Shown piece after piece: positions 5,447 through 5,498 of a DNA stretch of 5,498 nt (within the stretch, counting starts at the first letter, position 1; the number at the start of each line of letters is the position of its first letter). The notes under the pieces were generated by a model. It worked only from the letters and a program-made list of their open reading frames with translations. It did no database searches and had not been told where the DNA came from. A program made the translations under genes and the position numbers. The DNA comes from JANPEF01 sp031413115. GTDB lineage: Bacteria > Eisenbacteria > RBG-16-71-46 > DASYSL01. The stretch covers positions 1 to 5,498 of the forward strand of contig JANOEH010000237.1 of the NCBI GenBank assembly GCA_031413115.1. The letters are read 5' to 3'.

Positions 5447-5498
5447 CGCGCGTGCACTACACCGCGTACTTCCGTCGATGCTCTCTCCACCGTGAAAT
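5447..5498. other. Region beyond the terminator, no supported gene
   Basis: These 52 bases follow the T-run. A frame from the GTG at 5451 is open to the window edge, but it has no ribosome binding site and its 15 codons show no recognisable sequence. It is probably the leader of the next gene. Confidence 0.4.

Noticed and set aside
4201..5490. 429-codon open frame on the minus strand
   Set aside because: It is antisense to pilD and the repeat protein, has low-complexity Arg/Glu/Pro-rich content, and would run through the pilD terminator.
5451..5498. Start of a further gene at GTG 5451
   Set aside because: It has only 15 codons, no ribosome binding site and no recognisable sequence.

Overview
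This 5.5 kb, GC-rich window is the pilR-pilA-transporter-pilD part of a type IVa pilus locus, read entirely on the + strand. The order is: a sigma-54 activator of the PilR type (3' end only), two tandem type IV pilins, an ABC transporter ATPase, its ABC-2-type permease, a membrane-anchored helical-repeat protein, and the prepilin peptidase PilD. Pilin genes followed by an ABC transporter and then pilD recall the pilA-pilG-pilH-pilI-pilD order of Myxococcus xanthus. That arrangement, the high GC and the sigma-54 control suggest a bacterium of the former Deltaproteobacteria (Myxococcota, Binatota or similar) or of a candidate phylum such as Eisenbacteria. No marker gene fixes the lineage.

Layout. 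At 1-364 is the end of pilR, with the Fis-type DNA-binding domain. At 365-749 there is no gene: it holds a hairpin that may end pilR, a GC-rich stretch with two copies of a short palindromic motif, and a textbook -24/-12 sigma-54 promoter (657-672). At 750-1157 and 1231-1662 are two prepilins with almost identical N-terminal helices and divergent globular parts, separated by a strong hairpin (1170-1204). At 1688-1719 is an 11-bp perfect-stem hairpin, and 10 bp beyond it a second sigma-54-like promoter (1729-1744). From 1822 to 5361 run four genes, each overlapping the next by 4 bases (ATGA, GTGA, GTGA). A hairpin with a T-run closes this unit at about 5408-5446. The last 52 bases hold nothing I can support.

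How it may work together. PilR with sigma-54 RNA polymerase would fire both the pilin promoter and the transporter-pilD promoter, so that pilin, its maturation enzyme and the transporter are made together. PilD cleaves and N-methylates the two prepilins at the Gly-Phe junction. The ABC transporter and the helical-repeat protein are an export or assembly module of unknown substrate. It is the least understood part of the locus and the best candidate here for undescribed biology.
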